Shown here: in pieces, positions 42,601-44,926 of the stretch
How the letters are laid out: every line of letters begins with the position of its first letter
Numbering within the stretch: position 1 is the stretch's first letter
Assembly: GCA_002104905.1 (NCBI GenBank)
Contig: MCFE01000688.1
Coordinates: 1-44,926, forward strand
DNA length: 44,926 bases
Direction of reading: 5' to 3'
Source of the DNA: Basidiobolus meristosporus CBS 931.73
Lineage: Eukaryota; Basidiobolomycota; Basidiobolomycetes; Basidiobolales; Basidiobolaceae
Translations under genes and position numbers: made by a program
Notes under the pieces: generated by a model
Told to the model about the DNA's origin: nothing
The model's input: only the letters and a program-made list of their open reading frames with translations
The model's database searches: none

Positions 42601-44297
42601 GCACCAAGGTGATGAATGTTGAAATCTAGGACCTGGGCTAAGGTGATGAATGTTGAGATTAAGGACCTGGGTTAAGATGATGGAAAACAAAATCTAGGCC
42701 ATGGGCTAAGGTGCAGAAAGTTGAGATCTATGACCTGTGTAATGGTGAAGAAAGTTGAGATCTAGGACCTGTTCAAAGGTAATTAAAGTTGAAATCTAGG
42801 ACCTGGGTCATGGTGATGAGTTTTGAGATCAAGGACCTGTTCCAAGGTAATCAAAGTTGAAATCTAGGACCGGGGTCATGGTGATGAATTTTGAGATCAC
42901 GGACCTGGGTCATGGTGATGAATGTTGAGATCAGGGACCTTGGCCAAGGTGATGAAAATTGCGATCTAGTATCTGGGTAATGGTAATATAAGTTGAGTTC
43001 TAGGACCTTAGTATTGGCAATGAAAGTTGAGATCTAGGACCTTACTGATGATGAAAGTTGAGATCTAGAACCTGGACTAAGGTGATGAAAGTTGAGATCT
43101 AGGAAGTCAGTAGTGGATGTGAAAGTTGACTTCTAGGACCTGGGCCAAGGTGATGAATGTTAAAGTTCAGGGCCTGCATCAAGGTGATGAATGTTGAGAT
43201 TAAAGACTTAGGTTAAGGTGATTAAAGTTGAGATCTAAGACCTGGGCTAAGGTGATGAAAGTTAAGATTGAGGACCTAGGCTAAGGTGATGGAAAATGGG
43301 ATCTAGGACCTGGGCCAAGGTGATGAAAGTAGAAATCTAGGACCTGGGTAATGGTGATGAAAGTTGAGATCCAGGACCTGGGCCAAGGTAATGAGTGTTG
43401 AAGTTTAGGACCTGGGCCAAGGTGATGAAAGTTGAGATCTAGGACCTGGGCCCAGGTGATGAAAGTTGAGATCTAGGACCTGGGCCAAGGTGATGAAAGT
43501 TGAGATCCAGGACCTGGGTAATGGTGATGAAAGTTGATATTGAGGACCTAGGCTATGGTGATGAAGGTTAAGATCTATGACCTGGGTAATAATGATGACT
43601 GTTGAGATCTAGGACCTGGGCCAAGGTGATGAAAGTTGAGATCTAGAGCCTGAGCCAAGGTGATGAAAGTTGAGATCTAGGACCTGGGTAATAGTGATGA
43701 AAGTTGAGATCCAGGACCTGGGCCAAGGTAATGAATGTTGAAGTTTAGGACCTGGGCCAAGGTGATGAAAGTTGAGATCTAGGACCTGGGCCCAGGTGAT
43801 GAAAGTTGAGATCTAGGACCTGGGCCAAGGTGATGAAAGTTGAGATCTAGGACCTGGGTAACGGTGATGAAAGTTGATATTGAGGACCTAGGCTATGGTG
43901 ATGAAGGTTAAGATCTATGACCTGTGTAATAATTGTGAATGTTGAGATATAGGACCTGGGCCAAGGTGATGAAAGTTGAGATCTAGGACCTGAGCTAAGA
44001 TGAGGAAAGTTGAGATCTAAGACCTTGGCAATGGTGATGAAAGTTGAGATTCAGGACCTGGGCCTAGGTAATGAATGTTGAAGTTTACGACCTGGGCCAA
44101 GGTGATGAAAGTTGAGATCTAGGACCTGGGTAATGGTGATGAAAGTTGAGATCTAGGACCTGGGTAAAGGTGATGAAAGCTGAGAGTGAGGACCTGGGCT
44201 AAGGTGATGAATGTTGAGAGTGAGGACCTGGGCCAAGGTGATGAAAGTTGAGATCTAGGACCTGGGCTAAGGTGATAAAAGTTGAAATCTAGGAACT
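42601..44297. repeat. higher-order repeat, copy 3 (1697 bp)
   Basis: 101 bp shorter than copy 2, which is close to three monomers, so the copies differ mainly by gain or loss of whole monomers. Rare variants such as CTAGTATCTGGGTAATGGTA and GGAAGTCAGTAGTGGATGTG recur at matching places. Confidence 0.75.
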
Positions 44298-44926
44298 GCA
44301 CCAAGGTGATGAATGTTGAAATCTAGGACCTGGGCTAAGGTGATGAATGTTGAGATTAAGGACCTGGGTTAAGATGATGGAAAACAAAATCTGGGCCATG
44401 GGCTAAGGTGCAGAAAGTTGAGATCTATGACCTGTGTAATGGTGAAGAAAGTTGAGATCTAGGACCTGTTCAAAGGTAATTAAAGTTGAAATCTAGGACC
44501 TGGGTCATGGTGACGAGTTTTGAGATCAAGGACCTGTTCCAAGGTAATCAAAGTTGAAATCTAGGACCGGGGTCATGGTGATGAATTTTGAGATCACGGA
44601 CCTGGGTCATGGTGATGAATGTTGAGATCAGGGACCTTGGCCAAGGTGATGAAAATTGCGATCTAGTATCTGGGTAATGGTAATATAAGTTGAGTTCTAG
44701 GACCTTAGTATTGGCAATGAAAGTTGAGATCTAGGACCTTACTGATGATGAAAGTTGAGATCTAGAACCTGGACTAAGGTGATGAAAGTTGAGATCTATG
44801 AAGTCAGTAGTGGATGTGAAAGTTGACTTCTAGGACCTGGGCCAAGGTGATGAATGTTGAAGTTCAGGGCCTGCATCAAGGTGATGAATGTTGAGATTAA
44901 AGACTTAGGTTAAGGTGATTAAAGTT
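44298..44926. repeat. higher-order repeat, copy 4 (cut by window end)
   Basis: Begins with the same marker and follows copy 3 almost base for base to the end of the window, showing that the higher-order array continues to the right. Confidence 0.75.

Larger units (their letters stand above)
37300..44926. repeat. 34-bp satellite array, continuing beyond the window
   Basis: The monomer can be read as GTTGAGATCTAGGACCTGGG followed by TAATGGTGATGAAA, 34 bp in all, repeated head to tail for over 7.6 kb. Many monomers carry AGATCT. Frequent alternatives are GGGCCAAGG or GGGCTAAGG in place of GGGTAATGG. Monomers at the left edge (37300-38200) are the most variable and those to the right the most uniform, as expected for an array homogenised away from its edge. 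The few open frames of about 61-74 codons on the minus strand are by-products of the repeat (SQLSSPWPRS units) and I do not regard them as genes. A centromeric or other heterochromatic role is possible but not shown. Confidence 0.95.

Noticed and set aside
37363-44304. Minus-strand open frames in the satellite (SQLSSPWPRS-type repeats)
   Set aside because: They follow the 34-bp period, change frame each monomer and have no start or polyA context; they are by-products of the repeat.
37300-44926. CRISPR array
   Set aside because: Monomers are directly contiguous with no unique spacers, and the context is eukaryotic.
37300-44926. Telomeric or subtelomeric repeat tract
   Set aside because: The 34-bp unit contains no short telomere-like motif in tandem; no TTAGGG-type run was seen in the window.

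Overview
This window looks like part of a TE-rich eukaryotic, most probably fungal, nuclear genome. The evidence is a 70-bp intron with a GTATGT donor, a TACTAAC branch site and a TAG acceptor, short 5' leaders behind TATA boxes, AATAAA signals just after stop codons, and compact, mostly single-exon genes. I cannot name the species. No rRNA, tRNA or CRISPR array was recognised.

Layout. (1) 1-5160 is AT-rich and almost without CpG (the first CG is at 690-691); I see no gene there. (2) About 5160-27800 is a CpG-containing island holding a tandem array of small secreted-protein genes. Family A (minus strand) encodes precursors of about 140-149 residues with a signal peptide, an acidic pro-region and a strongly basic Gly/Tyr/Arg/Trp-rich tail ending in CDWGC. 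Family B (plus strand) encodes a secreted protein of about 118 residues with one intron. Each array module has a B copy converging on an A copy. Eight modules (M1-M8) fall into blocks M1-M2-M3, M4-M5-M6 and M7-M8, each repeating the order of A subtypes. Four A genes look intact (8607-9026, M3, M6, M8). The others are frameshifted or are leaderless chimeras. Only one B gene (21848-22274) is intact; all eight module copies of B are fused, frame-broken derivatives. An orphan 330-residue ORF (15333-16325) and an 88-residue ORF (26321-26587) also lie in the island.

(3) About 28000-37300 is again CpG-poor and filled with decayed sequence. It holds a NIMA/NEK-like kinase fragment whose HRD motif reads HCN, a frameshifted unknown gene, and a PIF/Harbinger-like transposase fragment. 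(4) About 37300 to the window end is a satellite of 34-bp monomers, organised into higher-order repeats of roughly 1.3-1.8 kb.

Interpretation. The island looks like a fast birth-and-death locus for secreted cationic peptides, set between what was probably methylated, deaminated heterochromatin and a satellite block. The acidic-pro/basic-tail layout resembles antimicrobial peptide precursors such as the YGGYG-type nematode NLP/caenacin peptides. A wall-binding, self-assembling or effector role is equally possible from sequence alone.
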